This document shows positions 51,287-58,338 of a stretch of 64,000 bases of DNA, in pieces. The translations under genes and the position numbers were made by a program. Source of the stretch: an uncultured Ruminiclostridium sp. GTDB lineage: Bacteria; Bacillota; Clostridia; Oscillospirales; Ruminococcaceae. Below the pieces are notes generated by a model, which was not told the origin of the DNA, did no database searches, and saw only the letters and a list, made by a program, of their open reading frames with translations. Within the stretch, counting starts at the first letter, position 1; the number at the start of each line of letters is the position of its first letter. The stretch is taken from contig CAJUQV010000011.1 of assembly GCA_910588335.1 (NCBI GenBank), positions 25,805 through 89,804 on the forward strand, written 5' to 3'.

Positions 51287-51493
51287 TTGGTACTCCATAT
51301 TATTTGTCTATGCCTTAACCAAAATTAGGGCGTATCTGAAAACTAAGCAATTTTGTGCAATTTCGATAAATGCGTGGCGATTTCAAGGAAAAAAGCGCAG
51401 AATACTAAAGTATTTCGAGCATTTTTGACGCAGAAAGCGTCCGCAGTTAGTAGAAATTGTGCAAATTGCGACTTTTCAGATAGCCCCTAGTAT
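51287..51493. repeat. R element interrupted by MITE B copy 2
   Basis: ATACTAATCTTTGG... CCAAAATTA, then the MITE, then TAGTAT at 51488-51493. Confidence 0.8.
51328..51487. mobile_element. MITE family B, copy 2 (inverted)
   Basis: A 160-base element; its reverse complement matches copy 1 with one indel and one substitution by eye. It is flanked by TA and lies on the far side of rhaB. Confidence 0.9.
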
Positions 51494-51691
51494 TAGGCGG
51501 CGTGTTCCGTCTCTCGGTTGTTAAAATTGCGTTTGAAACGTATTACTGCACTTTTTTTGATGTTTTTCATTTGCGACAAGCATTGAAGGCAAAATTTTAT
51601 TTTTTGGGAGCAAAATAACCCGGTTCAATGCTCCGCATTATCGGCGGCGTAACCCACACATTGAAGTAAAGAGTAAAGAGAAGGTGAGCGT

Positions 51692-52882
51692 ATGGATAAG
51701 CTTAAAATAGCAATGTTCGGCGAATTCTCCGTGTCGTACAGGGACAATACCATCAGCGAACACTCCAAAAGATCAAAAAAGCTCTGGCTCCTGCTCCAGT
51801 ATCTGGTGGTGCATCACAACAGGGCAGTGGCACAATCGGAACTTATTGACATTTTAAGCCGGGAAGACGAAGGGGTAAACCCCACAAGCGCATTAAAAAC
51901 ACAAATACATCGCCTGCGGGATATTTTGTCGGAATTGGGCTGCGAAAAGCAGATTATAGTTTGTATAAACGGCGCTTACAGCATTAACGAGGAGATTGAC
52001 ATTGAGATTGACGCGGAGGAATTTGAAAAAGCCTTTAAGGAAGCCGCTTCAACAGAAGACAAGGAGGAAAAGCTAAGTCTTATACTGAACGCGGTCAACC
52101 TGTATTCCGGTGATTTTTTGGCAAAATCCGCCTACGAATCATGGGTAATTCCCTTAAACACCTATTACCGATCAGTTTACAGCAAGGCGGTGCGTATAGC
52201 GGTGGAGCTTCTTACCTCTATGGGAAAACTTCACGACACTATTGCGATTTGCAGCAAGGCTTCCATCATTAACCCTTACGACGAATTCGTGCATTACAGT
52301 CACATTAAGGCTCTAGCGGAGCTGGGAGATCAGGAAAGCGCAAAACGTCAGTACGAAACCATAACCCATCTTATGATGACGAAATTCGGAATTACTCCCT
52401 CAAAGGAGCTTATAGAGCTTTACGACACCGCCATAAAATCGAAAAAAAGCGTCAGGTCGGATATTGAAGCGGTTATTTCCGATTTATTGGAACAAAGACA
52501 GGTGAGCGGCGCTTTTTTCTGTGAATATCAGATATTCAAGCACCTTTATCAACTTGAGATAAGAGACTCGCAAAGAACGGGAATCAGCATAAACATCTGT
52601 CTGCTTACCATAAACGGCGCGGACGGTGATTTGCCCGCACAGAACCCTTTGAACAAAGCCATGCAGAGATTACAGGACTGTGTTTCACGTTCTTTGAGAG
52701 GCAGTGATATTTTTTCAAGATACAGTGTAAGTCAATTCGTTATAATGCTCTTAAGTACCAACGAGCAAACGGGAGAGCTTATAATGAAGCGTATAGAAAA
52801 GGCTTTTAAGAGGGAAAACACCAACAAGGACATAGAACTGAACTACGTTTTTAAAACCACGCGAAGAAGCGAAATGGAATAA
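51692..52882 (+). CDS. SARP-type regulator with degenerate GGDEF domain
   Basis: The 396-residue protein begins with an OmpR-like winged helix (about 1-95, KIAMFGEFSVSYRDN, SALKTQIHRLRDIL) followed by a bacterial transcriptional activation domain (about 100-245, FEKAFKEAASTEDKEEK, VELLTSMGKLHDTIAICSKASIINPYDEFVHYSHIKAL), the layout of SARP/AfsR regulators. After a linker, residues about 255-390 resemble a GGDEF domain in which the active-site GGDEF reads SVSQF (SLRGSDIFSRYSVSQFVIML). RGSD lies exactly five residues before that position, where the RxxD c-di-GMP inhibitory site sits. It is likely inactive as a cyclase but may bind c-di-GMP. AAGGTG precedes the ATG. Target genes are unknown; the next gene is a lipoprotein hydrolase. 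Confidence 0.85.
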   Translation: MDKLKIAMFGEFSVSYRDNTISEHSKRSKKLWLLLQYLVVHHNRAVAQSELIDILSREDEGVNPTSALKTQIHRLRDILSELGCEKQIIVCINGAYSINEEIDIEIDAEEFEKAFKEAASTEDKEEKLSLILNAVNLYSGDFLAKSAYESWVIPLNTYYRSVYSKAVRIAVELLTSMGKLHDTIAICSKASIINPYDEFVHYSHIKALAELGDQESAKRQYETITHLMMTKFGITPSKELIELYDTAIKSKKSVRSDIEAVISDLLEQRQVSGAFFCEYQIFKHLYQLEIRDSQRTGISINICLLTINGADGDLPAQNPLNKAMQRLQDCVSRSLRGSDIFSRYSVSQFVIMLLSTNEQTGELIMKRIEKAFKRENTNKDIELNYVFKTTRRSEME

Positions 52883-53027
52883 TAAAGGTTTCGGTGTCCT
52901 CACAGGATTTGTGCGTGGATTTTCCGAAAATCCGCGTGCAATACCTTGTAAAGACGGATTAAATTAACATAACCGCCAACCAATCAAACCGGTACAAAAA
53001 TCCCATTTTTGGAGCAGAACAGCGAAA

Positions 53028-53831
53028 ATGAAACCGTATAAAATTATTACGACATTATTAACAGCCGCATTAGCTTTGATTCAATGCGGCTGTGTTGATA
53101 TTTCAGACAGGCAGTTTATTCCCGATACATCCAACGAGTCCTCTGACGGCGAGAACTTAGGAATAGGGGGAGATCTGCTTATTTCCTCGGAAACAACCGC
53201 AGAGGAAGCCCACACTTCAGCCGCCAGACCCGCCGTAATCAATAATAACTCCTTTTCCGACTCGCAGGAAAAGTTTATCGAATCCTGTTTTTTTATGGGA
53301 GACAGTATCTGTTCGGGCTTTTCGATGTATGGGCTGAGCGATAGCTGCTGCGCAAAAGCGGGGGTGGCGGCGCGGAATATAAACGATTTCACCTTTGAAT
53401 TTCAAGGCGCGCAGGTAGAACCCTTAACGGCTGTGGTGAACAGCGGAAAGAAAAACCTTGTTTTCCTTATGGGGATAAACGATGTAAACATAGAAAGCGC
53501 GGAGGATTTCACCGAGTATTACGACAGCTTTCTGAAACGGGTGGAAGCCCTTTGCCCCGACGCCAACCTATATGTTATGTCAATAACTCCTGTAACCGAG
53601 GCCAGCAGATTTTGCTATAATTATGAGATAGACGAGTTTAACGAAGCCCTGCATAAAATGATTGATAGTTCCCAATCGGGAGTAAGACACTATATAGATT
53701 CCTCAAAAGGACTGACCGACGACAGCGGGGGATTGTCGGAAGAATTTGGAATGGAGGACGGAGTGCATCTGGGAAAGAGCGCTTATTATTATATGCTTTA
53801 TTCGCTTTGCGAAGGAGCGGGAGTCACGTAA
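53028..53831 (+). CDS. SGNH/GDSL-family hydrolase lipoprotein
   Basis: The 267-residue protein has a signal peptide ending in a lipobox-like IQCGC near residues 18-23 and a short Ser/Glu-rich linker. An SGNH hydrolase domain (about 85-265) follows, with block I FMGDSICSGFS (nucleophile Ser), block III VFLMGINDVN (Asn) and block V EDGVHLGKSAYYY (Asp and His). Such enzymes deacylate or deacetylate lipids or polysaccharides outside the cell; the substrate cannot be read. GGAG lies 12 bases before the ATG. It follows the SARP regulator, which may control it. Confidence 0.87.
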   Translation: MKPYKIITTLLTAALALIQCGCVDISDRQFIPDTSNESSDGENLGIGGDLLISSETTAEEAHTSAARPAVINNNSFSDSQEKFIESCFFMGDSICSGFSMYGLSDSCCAKAGVAARNINDFTFEFQGAQVEPLTAVVNSGKKNLVFLMGINDVNIESAEDFTEYYDSFLKRVEALCPDANLYVMSITPVTEASRFCYNYEIDEFNEALHKMIDSSQSGVRHYIDSSKGLTDDSGGLSEEFGMEDGVHLGKSAYYYMLYSLCEGAGVT

Positions 53832-53975
53832 TTTTCAAAAAATCGGACGAAAAAGCTTTATTGGAAGCGTATATATAGTTATATAAAAGAACAAGCCCAA
53901 AATCAAAGCAAAACATACGACAATAGCAATCATCGGCACAGCATTTTATTCGAGAGAAACGATAAAACACACAGA

Positions 53976-54138
53976 GGGGGGTAAGGAAGGGATTCTTAAG
54001 GTGAAACCTAAGGGGGGAGAGTGGCGGACAGGCTTCGCCGACTAAGTAATTTTACGATAAACCCGTAAACTTTATAAATAAATCCGGATTGCGAAGCCTG
54101 TTCACCTTCTCCCCTCTTTGGTGTCGCCTTAAGCCCCC
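53976..54138. mobile_element. MITE-like inverted-repeat element, family D
   Basis: Ends GGGGGG...CTTAAGG and CCTTAAGCCCCCC. Inner arms CTAAGGGGGGAGAG and CAGGCTTCGC pair imperfectly with CTCCCCTCTTTGG and GCGAAGCCTG. About 163 bases, single copy here. Confidence 0.6.
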
Positions 54139-54249
54139 CGCGGGAGCGGCTTTGCACCGGCGGTGCAAAAAAAAGACATTTTAAAAGAAAATCGACTTTC
54201 GATGAAAACCTTCATCCCCTTGCGGCAAGCACAACTTACTTATCCCCCC

Positions 54250-54278
54250 TTGTAATTTCCCCCAAAATAGTGTATAAT
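54250..54278 (+). promoter_or_regulatory. Sigma-A promoter of the DUF1858-trmK-nif3-like run
   Basis: TTGTAA (54250-54255), a 17-base spacer and a perfect TATAAT (54273-54278), about 70 bases before the DUF1858 start. Confidence 0.6.
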
Positions 54279-54348
54279 AAATAAACCAAAAGAAAATAAT
54301 AATCGGGGGACTCCAACAACTCGCTCCCCTAAAAAGAAAGGAAAAACC

Positions 54349-54549
54349 ATGGAAATCACAAAAGACACAATAATAGGCGATATTCTCGATTTCAACGCGG
54401 AAGCCGCCGCCCCCTTCTTTTTTGAAATGGGCATGCACTGCCTCGGCTGCCCCTCCGCAAGAGGCGAAAGCGTAGCTCAGGCCTGCGCCGTTCACGGCGT
54501 TGACCCTGACACCTTGGTATCAAAGCTCAACGACGCGGTAAACAAGTGA
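54349..54549 (+). CDS. DUF1858-domain small cysteine protein
   Basis: A 66-residue protein of the DUF1858 family, often fused to or encoded beside hybrid-cluster or ScdA-type iron-sulfur proteins. It has the family core ITKDTIIGDILDFNAEAAAPFFFEMGMHCLGCPS with a CxxC pair near 36-39, which could bind metal or form a disulfide. AAAGGAAAA precedes the ATG. Its stop overlaps the GTG start of trmK, so the two are coupled. The exact role is unknown. Confidence 0.88.
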   Translation: MEITKDTIIGDILDFNAEAAAPFFFEMGMHCLGCPSARGESVAQACAVHGVDPDTLVSKLNDAVNK

Positions 54550-55163
54550 ATATCCGCCTCGACCGACGTCTTAAAACCGTAGCGGAACTTGTCCGAACGG
54601 ATAAGCGCATAGCGGATATAGGAACGGATCATGCTTTAGTCCCCTGCTGGCTTTATCGGCAGGGGGCTAAAGAAATTTACGCCGTCGATATCGCCGAAGG
54701 CCCTTTGGCCTGCGCCAAAGCCACGGCGGAGCTTTACGGCATAAAGGATATAAAATTCCTGCTCAGCGACGGACTGGACAGCGTCCCCCCCGTTGATGAC
54801 GTTATAATAGCGGGTATGGGAGGGGAAATGATTGCCGATATTCTTTCCCGCTGTACATATCTCAATAAGGATATGCGCTTTATACTTCAGCCCATGACCA
54901 AGGATCACCTGCTCCGACGCGAGCTTTACCGGAACGGTTTTGAAATAATTACGGAAAAAACGGCGGCGGTTTCAAAAAAGGTGTATACCGTTATGCTTTG
55001 TGCCTATACGGGAGAAAAAAAAGAAACGGATCCGGTTTTTGCATTTCTCGGAAAAAACCGCGATGACGAATACAGGGAAAAGATACTTCAAAGATTGGAA
55101 AAAATGGGTAAAGGCGAACCCTTTTACCTTGAAATAAAAAAAGAAATAGAAAAAACGCCATAA
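54546..55163 (+). CDS. trmK: tRNA (adenine(22)-N1)-methyltransferase TrmK
   Basis: TrmK methylates A22 of certain tRNAs. The 205-residue protein begins with a GTG at 54546 that overlaps the preceding stop. It has the family N-terminus IRLDRRLKTVAELV, the SAM-binding VADIGTDHALVP-type IADIGTDHALVP and GMGGEMIADIL, followed by FILQPMTKDHLLRRELYRNGFEI. The usual Firmicutes neighbour, the Nif3-like gene, follows 32 bases downstream (compare yqfN-yqfO in Bacillus subtilis). Confidence 0.94.
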   Translation: MNIRLDRRLKTVAELVRTDKRIADIGTDHALVPCWLYRQGAKEIYAVDIAEGPLACAKATAELYGIKDIKFLLSDGLDSVPPVDDVIIAGMGGEMIADILSRCTYLNKDMRFILQPMTKDHLLRRELYRNGFEIITEKTAAVSKKVYTVMLCAYTGEKKETDPVFAFLGKNRDDEYREKILQRLEKMGKGEPFYLEIKKEIEKTP

Positions 55164-55195
55164 ATACTGTAAAAAGCAGGAAAGGAGCCGATTGT

Positions 55196-55978
55196 ATGGG
55201 AACAGTTACCGTCGGAGACGTATACCGTTATATAAACGCTCTGGCACCCTTTGAAACACAGGATAAGTTTGACAATTCGGGTCTGCTTGTCGGAAATATG
55301 GAATCTGCCGTCACCAAAGCGGCGGTATGTCTTGATATCACCCAAAAAGCTGCGGAAGAAGCGGCGCATAAAGGTGCGGAGCTGATAGTTTCCCACCACC
55401 CGCTGATTTTCCATAAGCTGAGCGCAATTGAGACATACAACCCTTTAAATATACTTATCAAAAACGACATCAGCGCCATCTGCGCGCATACAAACGTGGA
55501 TATCTGCAAAAACGGCATCAGCGATATGATGCTTGAGCTTCTTGATTTCAAGGGAGAAACAAGAGTACTGGATCCTATCCATAGCGACGGAAGCGGCTAC
55601 GGAAGAATTGTGGAGTTGGATTTCGTTTCGGACGCGGACTCATTGGCGGCCATGTGCAAAAAAGCTTTTAACTGTAATATCGTCAGGTACTATGACAGCG
55701 GTCGAATTGTAAAAATCGTGGGCGTATGCTCCGGTGCGGGCGGAAGCGAAGAAAATGTGGAAAACGCCGTTAAAATGGGCTGCGACGCCCTGATTACCGG
55801 AGACGTCAAACACAGCGGGTTTATAGAAGCCGCCAACAGAGGAATAACTCTTATCGACGCGGGGCATTTCCATACCGAAAATATAATATGCGGCAAAATC
55901 GCCGCCGATCTCGAAGCCAATCTGGGAATAGAGGCGTTTATCGCGGAAAACAGTATTGATATACTGAAATACTGTTGA
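55196..55978 (+). CDS. Nif3-like dinuclear metal protein
   Basis: Members of the Nif3/YqfO family form hexamers with a two-metal site; the cellular role is not firmly known. The 260-residue protein has the ligand motifs SHHPLIFH and AHTNVD in the N-terminal half and DAGHFHTE in the C-terminal half. It lacks the roughly 100-residue insert of the long Bacillus form or has only a short one. AGGAAAGGAG precedes the ATG. It is preceded by trmK and followed 19 bases later by rqcH. Confidence 0.92.
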   Translation: MGTVTVGDVYRYINALAPFETQDKFDNSGLLVGNMESAVTKAAVCLDITQKAAEEAAHKGAELIVSHHPLIFHKLSAIETYNPLNILIKNDISAICAHTNVDICKNGISDMMLELLDFKGETRVLDPIHSDGSGYGRIVELDFVSDADSLAAMCKKAFNCNIVRYYDSGRIVKIVGVCSGAGGSEENVENAVKMGCDALITGDVKHSGFIEAANRGITLIDAGHFHTENIICGKIAADLEANLGIEAFIAENSIDILKYC

Positions 55979-55997
55979 TTTAAAGAAAGGAGCCGTT

Positions 55998-57737
55998 ATG
56001 TCACTTGACGGAGCGTTTCTCTCACTTATAAAAAAAGAGCTGATCTCCAATGGGCTTGTGGGATCGCGGGTGGATAAAATACACCAACCGGCGCGAGACG
56101 AGCTTGTTGTTACTCTGCGCGGATATAAAGGCGCGGTAAAACTTGCTTTATCCGCCAACCCGTCCGCTGCAAGGGTCTGCGTCACCGAAGGCATAGCCGA
56201 TAACCCCCAGTCGCCGCCCATGTTCTGTATGCTTTTACGAAAGCACCTAAGCGGCGGACGGCTTCTGAATATAACACAGGAAGGACTTGAAAGGGTTCTT
56301 TCCTTTGACTTTGAATGCGTAAACGAAATAGGGGACATAGTCCGAAACCGTCTTTCCGTGGAGCTGTTGGGAAGATGCAGCAACATAATACTGCTCACCG
56401 AAAAAAACGGGGAATGGCGCGTGGTGGACAGCATAAAGCGCATAGGGGACGACGTTTCCGCCATAAGACGGATTTTGCCGGGTATACTCTACGAGGCGCC
56501 TCCGAAGGAGGACAGACTGGATTTGCGGTTTTGCACCGTCGGGGAGGCAAAAGAAAGGCTTTCTGCTTATCCGGAGCAGAAGCTTGAAAAAACTCTTATA
56601 AAGGTGTTTGAGGGAGTAAGCCCCGTTCTGTGCCGCGAATGGGCTTTTTATACGGCAAGAGATATCGACGTTCCCTGCAAGTGCCTTGATGACAAGGAAC
56701 GCTTGGAGCGGTTCGGCTTTTTCCTCAACAAATTAAAAAACGCGCTGACGGAAGAAGGCGCCAAATACGTCACAATATACGACAAAAACGGAAAGCCCGT
56801 GGATTTTACTTTTATCCCCACCGAACAGTACGGAGCTTCAATGATACAGAAGGAATCCGACTCTCCCTCCAAGCTTCTGGACGGATTTTTTTCGGGAAGA
56901 GCGCAGGCGGAGCGAATGAAGCAGCGTTCCGGCGACCTGCTCAAATCCATTCTGGCCGTATACAATAGGACGGCTAAGAAACTGGAGCTGCAAAAGGGCG
57001 AACTTTCGGCCTGCGGCGAGCGGGAGGTATTCCGAGTCCGCGGCGATCTGCTTTCCGCCAATATCTACCGAATGGAAAAAGGCATGAACGAGATAACGGT
57101 GGATAATTACATTACGGGGCAGCCAGAAACGATAAAACTGGACGTAAGGCTCACCCCCTCCCAGAACGCACAGAAATGCTATAACGAATACCGAAAGCTG
57201 GATACGGCGGAGAAAATGCTGACTAAGCTTATTGAGCAGGAAAAACAGGAGCTTATTTATCTGGACAGCGTTTTCGACGCGGCGGCAAGGGCACAGACCG
57301 ACGCGGAGCTTCAGGAAATTAGGCTTGAACTCTCCCAGTCGGGCTATCTCAAAAAAGGAAGAAACAGCAGCACCGACAAAACCATGAAACCCCTCCAGCC
57401 AATAAAGCTTAAATCAAAGGACGGCTTTGACATATGGGTAGGAAGAAATAATCTCCAGAATGATCGGCTTACCCTTAAAACCGCCAAAGGCGACGACCTG
57501 TGGCTTCACACCAAGGATATCCCCGGCGCTCACGTAATAGTGTTCGCGGGCGGAAGGGAAATCCCAGAAAGCACCATCGAGGAGGCGGCGCATATTGCCG
57601 CTTCAAACTCAAAGGCCAAGGGTCAGACGAAAATTCCCGTGGACTATACCAAGGTACGGTATGTTAAAAAGCCCAACGGAGCCAAGCCGGGAATGGTGAT
57701 ATTCAGCAATAACAAAACCCTGCTGGTGGACGGGTGA
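55998..57737 (+). CDS. rqcH: Ribosome quality control protein RqcH (NFACT family)
   Basis: RqcH binds split 60S-like large subunits carrying stalled nascent chains and adds C-terminal alanine tails. The 579-residue protein has the NFACT-N domain (LDGAFLSLIKKELISNGLVGSRVDKIHQP; LLGRCSNIILL), a helical coiled-coil middle (about 380-450) and the C-terminal NFACT-R domain (GFDIWVGRNNLQNDRLTLKTA, DDLWLHTKDIPGAHVI). The family was earlier called fibronectin-binding protein FbpA. AGAAAGGAG precedes the ATG. It is probably in one operon with trmK and the Nif3-like gene. Confidence 0.95.
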   Translation: MSLDGAFLSLIKKELISNGLVGSRVDKIHQPARDELVVTLRGYKGAVKLALSANPSAARVCVTEGIADNPQSPPMFCMLLRKHLSGGRLLNITQEGLERVLSFDFECVNEIGDIVRNRLSVELLGRCSNIILLTEKNGEWRVVDSIKRIGDDVSAIRRILPGILYEAPPKEDRLDLRFCTVGEAKERLSAYPEQKLEKTLIKVFEGVSPVLCREWAFYTARDIDVPCKCLDDKERLERFGFFLNKLKNALTEEGAKYVTIYDKNGKPVDFTFIPTEQYGASMIQKESDSPSKLLDGFFSGRAQAERMKQRSGDLLKSILAVYNRTAKKLELQKGELSACGEREVFRVRGDLLSANIYRMEKGMNEITVDNYITGQPETIKLDVRLTPSQNAQKCYNEYRKLDTAEKMLTKLIEQEKQELIYLDSVFDAAARAQTDAELQEIRLELSQSGYLKKGRNSSTDKTMKPLQPIKLKSKDGFDIWVGRNNLQNDRLTLKTAKGDDLWLHTKDIPGAHVIVFAGGREIPESTIEEAAHIAASNSKAKGQTKIPVDYTKVRYVKKPNGAKPGMVIFSNNKTLLVDG

Positions 57738-57795
57738 ATAAGTCAACAGGTAAATAAAGGGAAAGATATATTGTCAGAAAGGACAGGATATTGTA

Positions 57796-58191
57796 ATGAC
57801 TTACAAAAAATATCCCGACGAAATCACCGTAAACAATTATATCCTAAAAAAAGAGCCGCTTATCCTTGCCGTTTCATTTGACAAAAACAAACCGGTGTTA
57901 ATGTCCTTGCTTGACGACAGCTTTGAGCATCATATATTATTGCAGCATTTCGGTGTAAATCCCACTTATACGGATAAGTATTACCGTATAGTCGCGGATA
58001 CGGAATCGGCAGAATGGACATTTGTCTGTCCTCCCGATTATCTGGGGATAAAGGACAGGCAAAAAAGGATAATTCGTTATTACAATGACGGCTTTGCCGC
58101 AATTTCGGAAGTGCTGTCTGATATAGGCTATTTTTCGGACATAAAAATACCCAAGCGCTATCGCCGCCATTTTGCGGCAATGGGAGACTAA
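57796..58191 (+). CDS. Hypothetical small protein
   Basis: I do not recognise this 131-residue protein. It has no signal peptide, membrane helix or cysteine cluster apart from one Cys. It is rich in Tyr, Lys and Ile. The sequence has coding character: it starts after AGAAAGGACAGG and ends at the first bases of an R element (stop at 58189-58191). It sits 58 bases after rqcH on the same strand. Confidence 0.7.
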   Translation: MTYKKYPDEITVNNYILKKEPLILAVSFDKNKPVLMSLLDDSFEHHILLQHFGVNPTYTDKYYRIVADTESAEWTFVCPPDYLGIKDRQKRIIRYYNDGFAAISEVLSDIGYFSDIKIPKRYRRHFAAMGD

Positions 58192-58285
58192 TAGTAATCC
58201 TTTTTAAAAACTGTGGGATTAGCGTTTCGGGTGCAATCCCTTTTTAAACTTTGGATATTACGTCAGTTTAAAAAGGGATTGGTAT
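58191..58285. repeat. R element, CCCTTTTTAAAC subtype
   Basis: It runs ATAGTAATCC ... AAAAACTGTGGGATTAGCG, TTTCGGGTGCAATCCC and a TTTTTAAAC/GTTTAAAAA hairpin, ending GGGATTGGTAT. It is the full-length counterpart of 8707-8785. Confidence 0.8.
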
Positions 58286-58338
58286 ACAGCACATATATGC
58301 CATAAGGGAACCTCTAAAATGAAAGGATATAAACAACA

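Larger units (their letters stand above)
51010..51691. other. Intergenic region with promoter, R elements and MITE B copy 2
   Basis: These 682 bases have no gene. They hold a good promoter at 51096-51124 with no gene close behind it, an R element at 51229-51280, a second R element interrupted by MITE B copy 2, and about 200 bases of AT-rich leader before the SARP regulator. Confidence 0.7.
53832..54348. other. Intergenic region with long inverted repeat
   Basis: These 517 bases hold a long imperfect inverted-repeat element (53976-54138), a TTTGCACC/GGTGCAAA hairpin (about 54151-54169), and the promoter of the DUF1858 gene. No gene was found. Confidence 0.65.

Noticed and set aside
49398..51487. 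Classical composite transposon around rhaB
   Set aside because: The flanking elements encode no transposase and are MITE-sized, so I call them a MITE pair, not an insertion-sequence transposon.
58192..58338. T-box leader for valS
   Set aside because: The 147-base gap is filled by an R element; no TGGNACCGCG-type T-box core is present.
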